Made by a program: the position numbers and the translations under genes. The notes under the pieces were generated by a model. It was not told the DNA's origin, made no database searches, and saw only the letters and a list, made by a program, of their open reading frames with translations. Below are positions 34,979 through 42,634 of a DNA stretch of 44,721 nt, piece after piece. The DNA comes from Hyphomicrobiales bacterium (GTDB taxonomy: Bacteria; Pseudomonadota; Alphaproteobacteria; Rhizobiales; Xanthobacteraceae). Location: NCBI GenBank assembly GCA_017305515.1, contig JAFKKP010000307.1:1-44721 (forward strand), given 5' to 3'. Each line of letters opens with the position of its first letter. Position 1 is the stretch's first letter.

Positions 34979-35221
34979 ATGGTGCCCTTTTTCGTTCAGA
35001 TCAAATGCAAGATGGGGCAATCCTACAAAGTCGCGAATGCGCTTGCGGAAGCGGAGATTGCGTCCGAGATTTACTCGACGGCGGGCGACCACGATCTCTT
35101 GGTGAAGTTCTATGTCGAGAGCGGCACGGATATCGGCCACTTTGTGAATGAAAAAGTGCAGGTGATCCCCGGTATCCAGGACACCTACACCATCATCACT
35201 TTCAAGGCATTCGGCACTTAG
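34979..35221 (+). CDS. Stand-alone Lrp/AsnC ligand-binding (RAM) domain protein
   Basis: 80 residues with GGGAG upstream. The whole protein is one RAM domain (FFVQIKCKMGQSYKVANALA, YSTAGDHDLLVKFYVES, IPGIQDTYTIITFKAFGT) and there is no helix-turn-helix part. Such proteins form ring-like oligomers that bind small ligands, often amino acids, and may tune full-length Lrp-type regulators. The ligand is not readable. It is divergent from thiD and is followed by two palindromic elements. Confidence 0.87.
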   Translation: MVPFFVQIKCKMGQSYKVANALAEAEIASEIYSTAGDHDLLVKFYVESGTDIGHFVNEKVQVIPGIQDTYTIITFKAFGT

Positions 35222-35233
35222 CGCGCATATGGG

Positions 35234-35279
35234 CCTCATGGTGAGGAAGCCGCTTCAGCGGCCGTCTCGAACCATGAGG
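35234..35279. repeat. Palindromic element A (CCTCATGGT ... ACCATGAGG)
   Basis: Exact outer arms CCTCATGGT and ACCATGAGG enclose an inner hairpin, GCCGCT-TC-AGCGGC. It starts 12 bases after the RAM-domain stop. It is next to, but different from, element B. Confidence 0.8.
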
Positions 35280-35289
35280 GTGACTGTTT

Positions 35290-35331
35290 CTCATCCTTCG
35301 AGACGCGCAAGAACGCGCTCCTCAGGATGAG
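35290..35331. repeat. Palindromic element B (CTCATCCT ... AGGATGAG)
   Basis: Exact outer arms CTCATCCT and AGGATGAG surround GAGACGCGC-AAGAA-CGCGCTC. It ends 12 bases before the cytochrome c stop. Elements A and B together fill the gap between convergent genes and could stop transcripts from both sides. I recall both types as abundant in Bradyrhizobium relatives. Confidence 0.8.
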
Positions 35332-35343
35332 GTTTCGTTTGAT

Positions 35344-36267
35344 TTACGTCTTCTTCGGCGGCCTGACTGGGCCATCCACCGGCGCCAGCGATTTCAGATA
35401 GGCCGCCATCGCCGCGCGATCCTCATCGCTGAGCTGCGACGTGTTCTTGATGACATGCGCCATCGATCCGCCTGCCGTGTCGCCGTCGGGCGTCACGCCG
35501 TCGCTCAGGAACGAGGCGATGTCCTTCTCGCTCCAGTCCTTCAAGCCCTTCTGCGTGATGTTCGGCACCCAGCCGCCCGGATGATCGGGGTCCGGTCCGC
35601 CGGCAAAACGCTGCGATGACACAATGCCGCCGATCAGATTGCGCGGGCTATGACACTCGGCGCAGTGGCCGAAGCCGTTGACCAGATACGAGCCTCTGTT
35701 CCAGGCGGCTGATTTCTGCGCGTCGCCAATGAACGGACGATCGTCGAAGAACAGGAATTTCCAGCCGCCGACCAGCCGGCGGATGTTGAATGGAAACTTC
35801 ACGTCGTGATCGCGCACCTTACCGGACACCGCCGGCAGGGTTTTCAGATAGGCGAACAGGTCGCGCACGTCCTCGATCTTGCCGTGGGCGTAAGAGGTGT
35901 AAGGAAACGCCGGATAATAGTGCTGGCCGCCGGGCGAGGTGCCCTTGGTGACGGCGGTGACGAATTCCGCCTCGGTCCAGTTGCCGATGCCGTTGTCTTT
36001 GTGCGGCGAAATGTTCGGCGCATAGAACGTGCCGAAATCCGACTTGATCGCAAAGCCGCCGCCGAGCGCGGTGCGGTCCTTTTCGCCGGCGACGGCGTGG
36101 CAGGACGAGCATCCGCCGATGTTGAAAATGGTCTGGCCGTTGGCGAGGTTCGGTGTGTAGGCGGGCAAGGCGCTGGCGGATACGACGCCGGGAATGGTGA
36201 CGAACCAGAACACCGCAAGGCCTACTGCCGCAGCGGCGACAGCGAGTAGAAAAAGTTTTTTCAACAT
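35344..36267 (-). CDS. Membrane-anchored diheme cytochrome c
   Basis: 307 residues from the ATG at 36267, six bases after GGGGAC; the upstream TTG is less likely. An uncleaved or Sec signal helix (LFLLAVAAAAVGLAVFWFVT) is followed by two c-type domains with heme motifs CSSCH (about residue 55) and CAECH (about residue 205). Stretches such as FYAPNISPHKDNGIGNWTEA and GGWVPNITQKGLKDWSEKDI are those of the cytochrome subunit of membrane-bound alcohol/aldehyde/gluconate dehydrogenases. It would accept electrons from a periplasmic dehydrogenase and pass them to quinone or oxidase. No dehydrogenase of that kind is adjacent; the nearest candidate is the molybdenum hydroxylase 1.1 kb away. It diverges from the CHRD gene. 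Confidence 0.86.
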   Translation of the reverse strand: MLKKLFLLAVAAAAVGLAVFWFVTIPGVVSASALPAYTPNLANGQTIFNIGGCSSCHAVAGEKDRTALGGGFAIKSDFGTFYAPNISPHKDNGIGNWTEAEFVTAVTKGTSPGGQHYYPAFPYTSYAHGKIEDVRDLFAYLKTLPAVSGKVRDHDVKFPFNIRRLVGGWKFLFFDDRPFIGDAQKSAAWNRGSYLVNGFGHCAECHSPRNLIGGIVSSQRFAGGPDPDHPGGWVPNITQKGLKDWSEKDIASFLSDGVTPDGDTAGGSMAHVIKNTSQLSDEDRAAMAAYLKSLAPVDGPVRPPKKT

Positions 36268-36354
36268 ATTCGTCCCCAAACCAAAACGGCCGTGAACTAA
36301 TAGACCCCGGCCGGTGTTGCTATCATGCCATCGATTTTATCCCGGGAGAACATC

Positions 36355-36783
36355 ATGAAAAATATCACGTTTGCAATTACGGCAACCGTTTTTGGCACCT
36401 GCGTCGCACTCGCAGGTCCGGCATATGCCGAAAAAATGACGATGAAAGTGCCGCTGACGAGCGCCGCCGAAGTACCGCCGAACACCAGCGCCGGCAAAGG
36501 CACTGCCGATGTCACCTATGACACGGCTTCCAAAATGCTGACCTGGAAAGTCACTTATTCCGGCCTCACCGGCCCGGCCACAATGGCGCATTTCCACGGA
36601 CCCGCCGCAGCAGGAGCCAACGCGCCGGTCGTCGTGCCGTTCAAGGATGCCGCAAGCGGCGCCGAAGGCAGCACCACGCTGACCGATGCCCAGGCCGCCG
36701 ACCTGATGGCGGGCAAGTACTACATCAACGTCCACACCGACGCGAACAAGGGCGGCGAAATTCGCGGTCAGGTCGTCAAGTAA
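36355..36783 (+). CDS. Exported CHRD-domain protein
   Basis: 142 residues from the ATG at 36355, preceded by GGGAG; an ATG at 36325 is less well placed. A signal peptide (NITFAITATVFGTCVALAGP, cleaved after AYA) is followed by one CHRD domain: VPLTSAAEVPPNTSAGKGTA, TMAHFHGPAAAGANAP and YYINVHTDANKGGEIRGQV. The domain was first described in chordin. In bacteria its role is unknown, and the conserved His in FHGP and NVHT could bind metal. The product would be periplasmic. It is followed by a long, strong terminator. Confidence 0.92.
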   Translation: MKNITFAITATVFGTCVALAGPAYAEKMTMKVPLTSAAEVPPNTSAGKGTADVTYDTASKMLTWKVTYSGLTGPATMAHFHGPAAAGANAPVVVPFKDAASGAEGSTTLTDAQAADLMAGKYYINVHTDANKGGEIRGQVVK

Positions 36784-36804
36784 CGCGCCGCGCCGGAAAC
36801 GACA

Positions 36805-36842
36805 AAGGGCGGATGCAGCGACGCATCCGCCCTTCTGTTTTT
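36805..36842 (+). terminator. Rho-independent terminator of the CHRD gene
   Basis: AAGGGCGGATGC (36805-36816), loop AGCGAC, GCATCCGCCCTT (36823-36834), a perfect 12-bp stem followed by CTGTTTTT. It may also serve the cytochrome gene on the other strand, whose stop is 15 bases away, though its T tract there is poorer. Confidence 0.93.
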
Positions 36843-36857
36843 GACTATGCCGAACGG

Positions 36858-37298
36858 TTAGCCGTTCTTGACGCGATAGGTCTCGTGGCAGCTGCCGCAT
36901 GCCTTGGTGATGGCAGGAAACGCAGCCTTGAACGAATCGAGATCCTTGGACGATGCCTTGGCGGCGGCGACTGCGTCAGCGAACGCCTTGATCGCAGCGG
37001 CGTATCCCGCCTTGTCTTCAAACAGCTTCGGCGACGGAGAGAAATCGCCCGACGCTGCGGCGCCCTTTTCGCTGTCGGGATAAAGCGTCGGCAGCTTGGC
37101 GGCGGTGTCGGCCATCGTGGCGAGCGCCGCATCGATGTCGGCCTGAACGTAAGGCTTGTCGCCCTTCATGGTCGGCAGCAGAACGGTCGCGAGCGCCTTG
37201 CCGTTGGCCTTCATTGCAGCGACGCCGTCGGGCGACGCCATTACCGCGCCTGCGCCGGCAACAAGCAGAACCGCAACCGCAATCGAAATACGCTTCAT
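36858..37298 (-). CDS. Cytochrome c' / c556-type monoheme protein
   Basis: 146 residues. A signal peptide (ISIAVAVLLVAGAGAVMA) precedes a four-helix bundle with the heme motif at the C-terminus (ACGSCHETYR), as in class II cytochromes c. A Met in the first helix (GVAAMKANGKAL) is in the position of the sixth iron ligand of low-spin cytochrome c556; cytochrome c' proper lacks a sixth ligand there. It is a periplasmic electron carrier or NO-binding protein. It converges on the CHRD gene and has its own promoter space of 118 bases after the molybdenum hydroxylase gene. Confidence 0.88.
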   Translation of the reverse strand: MKRISIAVAVLLVAGAGAVMASPDGVAAMKANGKALATVLLPTMKGDKPYVQADIDAALATMADTAAKLPTLYPDSEKGAAASGDFSPSPKLFEDKAGYAAAIKAFADAVAAAKASSKDLDSFKAAFPAITKACGSCHETYRVKNG

Positions 37299-37416
37299 CG
37301 AAATTTCCCCCAGAAGTTGGAGCCTTTAGTGGCTTTATAACGCCTGTAAAACACCATCCCCGCCGAGTCTTGGCAAGGCCACAAATTTTACCCGTTCACG
37401 GGAATTTTCTTTGAAC

Positions 37417-39708
37417 CTATTTCGTCGCTGCGCGAGCGATGGCCATCCAGACGCGCTCGGCGGTGGCCGGCATGTCGATTTGCTCGACCTTGTATTCGCG
37501 CCACAGGCCTTCCGAAATCGCGTTCATCACCGCTGGACATGACCCGATGGAGCCCGCCTCGCCCGCGCCTTTGACGCCGAGCGGATTGGTGGCGCAGGGC
37601 ACATTGTGCGTCTCGAAGTGGAAAGACGGCGCGTCCGCCGCGCGCGGCAGCGCGTAGTCCATAAAGGTGCCGGTGACGAGCTGGCCGTCCTTGTCGTAGG
37701 TCGCCTGCTCCATCAGCGCCTGACCGATCCCCTGCGTCACGCCGCCGTGAACCTGTCCCGCCAGCAGCAGCGGATTAAGCGTGACGCCAAAATCGTCGAC
37801 GATCACGTAATTCACGATCCTGGTGACGCCGGTTGCCGGATCGATCTCGACTTCGGCGATGTGTGTGCCGTTCGGGTAGGTGCCGTCGGCCTGCGTGAAC
37901 TTGTCGGTGCCGGTGAGCTTCGATGGATCGTTGCCCGCTTTCTTGGCGAGGTCCGCGAACGCGATCGCCTTGTCGGTGCCCGCCACGCGCACGCGGCCGT
38001 CGCGGATTTCAAGATCGCCCACACTTGCTTCGAGGGCCTCCGCTGCCAACGCCTTGAGATTGTCGCCGAGCTTCCTGGTCGCCTTCTGCACGCTGACGCC
38101 GCCGGTCGGGATCGCACTCGATCCGCCGGTGCCGAGACCCGTCTTGACGATGTCTGTGTCGCCCTGAATGACGTGAACCTTCTCGGGCGGCAATCCGAAC
38201 TGTTCGGCGACCACCTGCGCATAGGCGGTCTGGTGCACCTGCCCCGTCGATTGCGAGCCGATCAACACAGTGACATCGCCATTCGGCTCGAGCCGCACAT
38301 TGGCGGTCTCCTCGCCCATCGTGCCGCAGATTTCGACATAGGTGGACATGCCGATGCCGCGGACGAGTCCGGCCTTCTTCGCGGCCTTCGCGCGCTTGGG
38401 AAATTCCTTCCATCCGATCACGTCCATCGCGCGTTTCATGTGCGCGGTAAAATCGCCTGAGTCGTAAACCTTGCCGGTCGCGGTCTTGTAGGGCAGCGAT
38501 TTCGACGGAATGAAATTCTTCTTGCGGATTGCGTCCGGCGTCATGCCCAGTTTGCGCGCGGCAACATCGACGAGCCGCTCCAGCACATACGCCGCTTCGG
38601 GGCGGCCCGCGCCGCGATACGCATCGACCGGCACCGTGTTGGTGAACACGCAGCGCACGCGGCAGTGAAAGGCCTGCAGATCATAAAGACCCGGCAGCAT
38701 GTCCGCGCCGCCATAGGCGATGTACGGCGCGAACGTCGAGAGATACGCTCCAAGATCGCTCATCAGATCGACATCGAGGCCTAGGAATTTGCCGTCCGCC
38801 GCCAGCGCCATGCGCGCGGTCGTGACATTGTCGCGGCCCTGCGCGTCACCGACGAAATGGTCGGAGCGATCCGCAATCCATTTGACGTTCTTCTTCAGCT
38901 TGCGCGCGGCGAATGCAGCCAGCGCATATTCGCGATACGGAAACAGCCGCGTGCCGAAACCGCCGCCGACATCCTTGGCAATGACGCGCATTTTCTCGGT
39001 AGGAATTTTCAGGATGTTCTGGCACAGAATGTCGCGGATGCGATGGCTGCCCTGACTGCCGATAGTCATCGTCAGGTGATCGGCCTTCGCGTCGTATTCG
39101 GCGACCGCGCCGCGCGGCTCCATGAAGTTCGTCACCACGCGCGGATTGACGATGGAAATTTCGGCGACCGCATGCGCGCCCTTGAACGCGGCTTCGGCCT
39201 TCTCCTTGCTGCCGACGGACTCGTCGAACAGCACGTTGTTCGGATATTCGGGACGCATCAGCGGCGCGCCGGATTTCACGGCATTGGCAACGCCGATCGC
39301 GGCAGGCAGCGGCGACCATTTCACATCGATGGCTTCGATGGCATCGCGCGCGTGATCGACAGTATCGGCCACGACGAACGCGACCGCATCGCCGACATGG
39401 AAGACCTTGTCCTTCGCCAGGATCGGATAAGGCGGCGACTTGAACGGATTGGCGGGAAGCTGAAACAGGCACGGCAATCCGCCGAGATCGGCGACATCGG
39501 CGGCGGTGAGGATCGCCGCGACGCCGGGCTTTGATTTGGCCATCGACGTGTTGATGGTGAAGGTCGCATGCGCGTGCGGCGAGCGCAGCACCAGCGCATG
39601 CAGGGAACCGGCCGGCGCGTGGTCGTCGGTATAATGTCCGCGCCCGCGAATGAGCGGATCGTCTTCCTTGCGGGTGACGCTCTGGCCGACGCCGAATTTC
39701 ACTGCCAT
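37417..39708 (-). CDS. Molybdenum hydroxylase large subunit (form II CoxL-like, xanthine oxidase family)
   Basis: 763 residues from the ATG at 39708; a further 24 codons readable upstream have no family similarity. Mo-cofactor motifs are GQSVTRKEDDPLIRGRG at the N-terminus, DVGGGFGTRLFPYREYALAA, the active-site loop DAYRGAGRPEAAYVLERL, IGSQSTGQVHQTAYAQVVAE and the catalytic Glu in GVKGAGEAGSIGS. The AYRGAGR loop marks form II; the AYRCSFR of true CO dehydrogenase (form I) is absent, so CO oxidation is unlikely. The FAD and 2Fe-2S subunits that normally accompany it are not on either side (murJ upstream, cytochrome c' downstream). An aldehyde or N-heterocycle is the likely substrate. Confidence 0.9.
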   Translation of the reverse strand: MAVKFGVGQSVTRKEDDPLIRGRGHYTDDHAPAGSLHALVLRSPHAHATFTINTSMAKSKPGVAAILTAADVADLGGLPCLFQLPANPFKSPPYPILAKDKVFHVGDAVAFVVADTVDHARDAIEAIDVKWSPLPAAIGVANAVKSGAPLMRPEYPNNVLFDESVGSKEKAEAAFKGAHAVAEISIVNPRVVTNFMEPRGAVAEYDAKADHLTMTIGSQGSHRIRDILCQNILKIPTEKMRVIAKDVGGGFGTRLFPYREYALAAFAARKLKKNVKWIADRSDHFVGDAQGRDNVTTARMALAADGKFLGLDVDLMSDLGAYLSTFAPYIAYGGADMLPGLYDLQAFHCRVRCVFTNTVPVDAYRGAGRPEAAYVLERLVDVAARKLGMTPDAIRKKNFIPSKSLPYKTATGKVYDSGDFTAHMKRAMDVIGWKEFPKRAKAAKKAGLVRGIGMSTYVEICGTMGEETANVRLEPNGDVTVLIGSQSTGQVHQTAYAQVVAEQFGLPPEKVHVIQGDTDIVKTGLGTGGSSAIPTGGVSVQKATRKLGDNLKALAAEALEASVGDLEIRDGRVRVAGTDKAIAFADLAKKAGNDPSKLTGTDKFTQADGTYPNGTHIAEVEIDPATGVTRIVNYVIVDDFGVTLNPLLLAGQVHGGVTQGIGQALMEQATYDKDGQLVTGTFMDYALPRAADAPSFHFETHNVPCATNPLGVKGAGEAGSIGSCPAVMNAISEGLWREYKVEQIDMPATAERVWMAIARAATK

Positions 39709-39792
39709 TTTATTCAACTTTCGGAATTCAACGATTTGAAGAGTTTCGCGCATATTGCAGCGGATCGGTGCCGCGCGCAAACGGCTTCGTCG

Positions 39793-41325
39793 TCACACCG
39801 GGCGGATCAGCGATGCAATCCAGCGTCTTCCAAACAACGTCAGGAGCGACACGGCATAAACCACGAAACCGATTGTCGCCAAAATCAGCAGCACGGTTTC
39901 GTCGCGTAGTGAATTCATGCCTGCTAGCGCCGTCGCAAGCCAGCGCGCGGAAAACCAGAGCGCGACGGCGAGGATCAGTCCGCATAACAAAAGTTTGAAC
40001 AGCGCAACCAGAAACGCGCGATCCATCTCGAAGAACTTGCGGCGGATCGCGAAGATGAGAACCAGCACGAGATTGATCCACGCGCCAACGGCTGTCGCCA
40101 GCGCGAGGCCGACCTGCGCCAGCGCGCCGACCAGCGCGAGTTTCAGAGCGACGTTGACGGCGACACCCGTGAGCGCCGCGATCACCGGCGTTGTCGTGTC
40201 CTTGCGCGCGTAGAAGGTCGCAACCGCGCTTCGGATCAACACGAAGGGAATGAGTCCGATGGCGTAGGCCGCGAGCGTCGCGGCGGCAGCGGCGGCATCC
40301 GACTTGGTGAATGCGCCGCGCGCGAACATCGCCCGCATGATCGTGTCGGGCACCGTCAGAAACGCCGCGACGAAGGGAATCGAAAACAAGAGCGTGAACT
40401 CGAAGGCGCGGCGCTGCGAGGCCATCGCGCCCGCATGATCGTTTGCCGCCATCCGCCGCGACATTTCCGGCAGCAGCACCGTGCCGATGGCGATGCCGAT
40501 GACGCCGATGGGCAGTTGATTGAGGCGATCCGCATAATAGAGAGCCGATAAGGCACCTGCGGCCAAAAACGTCGCGATGATCGTGTCGGCGAACAAGGCG
40601 ATCTGGGTGCCCATCGAACCGACGGTTGCCGGACCGAGCGCGCGGAAAAATCCGCGCACGTCCTCATCCCATTTCCAGCTTGTGAAGGTCGGCAGCACGC
40701 CGTGCTTCCACGCATCGCCCGCGAGCAGAAAATATTGCAGAAAGCCGGAAATCAGCACGCCCCACGCGGCCGCATGTCCCGCGCTCGGAAAGAACGCGGC
40801 CAGCGCCAATGTGGCCATCATCGAGATGTTGAGAAAGATTGGTGCCGCCGCAGCACTCGCAAAGCGATGCATAACGTTGAGCATGCCGCCATACAGCGTC
40901 ACCAGCGTAATCAGCAACAGATAAGGAAAGGTGATGCGCGTCAGCGAGATCGCGAGTTCGCGCTGCGCCGGGTCGTCGGTGAAGCCCGGCGCTAGGATGC
41001 TCATCGCCTGTGGCATGAAGACAAGCGCCAGCACCAGCAGCACGACCTGCGAAGCGAACAGGATCGTGAAAATACGATTACCGAAAAGCTTTGCGCTCGG
41101 CGCACCGCCCTTGCCGTAGACATGCGCATAGGCCGGCACAAAGGCGGCGTTGAACGCGCCCTCGGCGAAGATCGCTCGGAAATGGTTGGGCAGACGAAGT
41201 GCTACGAAAAAGGCGTCGGCGACGGGACCGGCGCCGAGGATCGCGGCAAGCATCACGTCGCGCGCAAATCCCGTGATCCGCGAGAGCAGCGTGTAACCGC
41301 CGACGGTGAAGATTCGCCCGAGCAT
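39793..41325 (-). CDS. murJ: Lipid II flippase MurJ
   Basis: 510 residues, 14 predicted helices, as in other MurJ. It starts MLGRIFTVGGYTLLSRITGF followed by ARDVMLAAILGAGPVADAF. Conserved pieces are LRLPNHFRAIFAEGAFNAAF, GTVLLPEMSRRMA and ALYYADRLNQLPIGVIGIAI. Arg residues in the central cavity (SRITGFARD, NHFRAIF) are in the positions needed to bind the lipid II pyrophosphate. It flips lipid II across the inner membrane for peptidoglycan synthesis and is normally essential. It begins 35 bases from a palindromic element and ends 84 bases before the hydroxylase start. Confidence 0.96.
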   Translation of the reverse strand: MLGRIFTVGGYTLLSRITGFARDVMLAAILGAGPVADAFFVALRLPNHFRAIFAEGAFNAAFVPAYAHVYGKGGAPSAKLFGNRIFTILFASQVVLLVLALVFMPQAMSILAPGFTDDPAQRELAISLTRITFPYLLLITLVTLYGGMLNVMHRFASAAAAPIFLNISMMATLALAAFFPSAGHAAAWGVLISGFLQYFLLAGDAWKHGVLPTFTSWKWDEDVRGFFRALGPATVGSMGTQIALFADTIIATFLAAGALSALYYADRLNQLPIGVIGIAIGTVLLPEMSRRMAANDHAGAMASQRRAFEFTLLFSIPFVAAFLTVPDTIMRAMFARGAFTKSDAAAAAATLAAYAIGLIPFVLIRSAVATFYARKDTTTPVIAALTGVAVNVALKLALVGALAQVGLALATAVGAWINLVLVLIFAIRRKFFEMDRAFLVALFKLLLCGLILAVALWFSARWLATALAGMNSLRDETVLLILATIGFVVYAVSLLTLFGRRWIASLIRPV

Positions 41326-41360
41326 GGAAGCGTTTTACACGACGTCAACGAACATCACTA

Positions 41361-41433
41361 TGTCATCACCGGGCTTGTCCCGGTGATCCCGATCCTTAGA
41401 AATGAGATTGCCGGGACAAGCCCGGCAATGACA
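41361..41433. repeat. Composite palindromic element, copy 2 (TGTCAT ... ATGACA)
   Basis: Left hairpin CACCGGG-CTTGT-CCCGGTG and right hairpin TTGCCGGG-ACAAG-CCCGGCAA lie inside the outer arms TGTCAT and ATGACA. The structure is the same as at 23517-23605 but with a shorter centre. It lies between murJ and the 3' end of the aminotransferase gene. Confidence 0.82.
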
Positions 41434-41454
41434 GAGGTTGGGTTTGACAGCGCC

Positions 41455-42603
41455 TTAAGCCACCGCGTCGCGCACAGCCTTGATAACGCGATCCTGCGCC
41501 GCCGCGTCCAAGTAGGGATGCATCGGCAGGCTGATGACGTCCTGCGACAGCTTTTCGCTGACCGGCAATCCGCCGTCCGCCACCGGATAGTGCTTATAGG
41601 CCGTCTGCTGGTGCATCGACTTCGGATAATAGATCGCGGTCGGGATGCCTTGTGCCTTGAGCGCATTCGCAAACGCATCGCGGTCATGACCCTTAGGCAG
41701 GCGGATCGTGTATTGCGCCCAGGTCGAGACATTGCCATCCGCAACGCGCGGCGCTGTGACGATGTTATGCAGCGCATCGAAGTAACGTTGCGCGATCTTG
41801 TTCCGCGCGGCGATTTCCTCGTCGAAGATTTTCAGCTTCTCGATCAACACAGCGGCCTGAACGGTATCGAGACGCGCGGTGAGGCCGATGCGAACATTGT
41901 CGTATTTCTCGGTGCCCTGCCCATGCACGCGAACGCTGCGCAGTTTATCCGCAAGATCCGCGTCGTCGGTGAAGATCGCGCCGCCGTCGCCGTAACAGCC
42001 GAGAGGCTTTGCGGGGAAGAAGCTGGTCGCGGTCGCCAGCGCGAGCGTTCCAAGGCGCTTGCCTTTATAGGTCGCGCCGAAAGACTGCGCGGCGTCGTCC
42101 AGCACGAACAGATTGTTTTCCTTAGCGACGGTAGCGATAGCGTCGTGATCCGCGCTCTGGCCGAACAGATCGACCGGGATTACGGCTTTCGGTTTCAGGC
42201 CGAGCTTCCTGGCGGTGGCGATGCCCTTCCTGAGCGACTCGACATCCATGTTGAACGTCGTCTCGTTGACATCGACGAACACCGGCGTTGCGCCCGCAAG
42301 AGCAACGACCTCACCGGTCGCGCAGAAGGTGAACGACGGGCAGATCACGGCGTCACCCGGACCGATGCCCTTCGCCATTAAAACCATCAACAGCGCGTCG
42401 GTGCCGCTCGCACAAGCAACCACATGCTTGGCGCCGCAATAAGCCGCCAAGTCCGACTCAAGCTGCGTGACTTCGGGACCGTTGATGAACTGGCAATGCG
42501 TCAGCACTTTCGACACGGCGGTATCGATCTTGCTGCCGAGACGGCGGCGCTGTTCGCCGATGTCGATAAACGCAACGGGGTCTTGACGCAGATGCTGGTT
42601 CAT
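41455..42603 (-). CDS. DegT/DnrJ/EryC1-type sugar aminotransferase
   Basis: 382 residues from the ATG at 42603; the extra 58 upstream codons overlap the preceding gene in another frame. The PLP Lys is in TSFFPAKPLGCYGDGGA, the cofactor-binding region is VLDDAAQSFGATYKGKRLG, and the substrate region includes IPTAIYYPKSMHQQTAY. The closest family I recognise is WbpE/WlbC, which aminate UDP-3-keto-sugar acids to 3-amino sugars for surface polysaccharide. It lies 31 bases after a Gfo/Idh dehydrogenase gene that could supply the keto sugar (WbpB/WlbA type). The exact sugar is inferred, not shown. Confidence 0.9.
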   Translation of the reverse strand: MNQHLRQDPVAFIDIGEQRRRLGSKIDTAVSKVLTHCQFINGPEVTQLESDLAAYCGAKHVVACASGTDALLMVLMAKGIGPGDAVICPSFTFCATGEVVALAGATPVFVDVNETTFNMDVESLRKGIATARKLGLKPKAVIPVDLFGQSADHDAIATVAKENNLFVLDDAAQSFGATYKGKRLGTLALATATSFFPAKPLGCYGDGGAIFTDDADLADKLRSVRVHGQGTEKYDNVRIGLTARLDTVQAAVLIEKLKIFDEEIAARNKIAQRYFDALHNIVTAPRVADGNVSTWAQYTIRLPKGHDRDAFANALKAQGIPTAIYYPKSMHQQTAYKHYPVADGGLPVSEKLSQDVISLPMHPYLDAAAQDRVIKAVRDAVA

Positions 42604-42634
42604 TTGCTCTTGGCCGTAATTCGGGGATTGAAAA

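Noticed and set aside
37417-39708. Carbon monoxide dehydrogenase CoxL (form I)
   Set aside because: The active-site loop is AYRGAGR, not AYRCSFR, and the CoxM and CoxS genes are absent.
41122-42381. 419-codon plus-strand frame across murJ and the aminotransferase gene
   Set aside because: It runs through a palindromic intergenic repeat and antisense of two clear genes.
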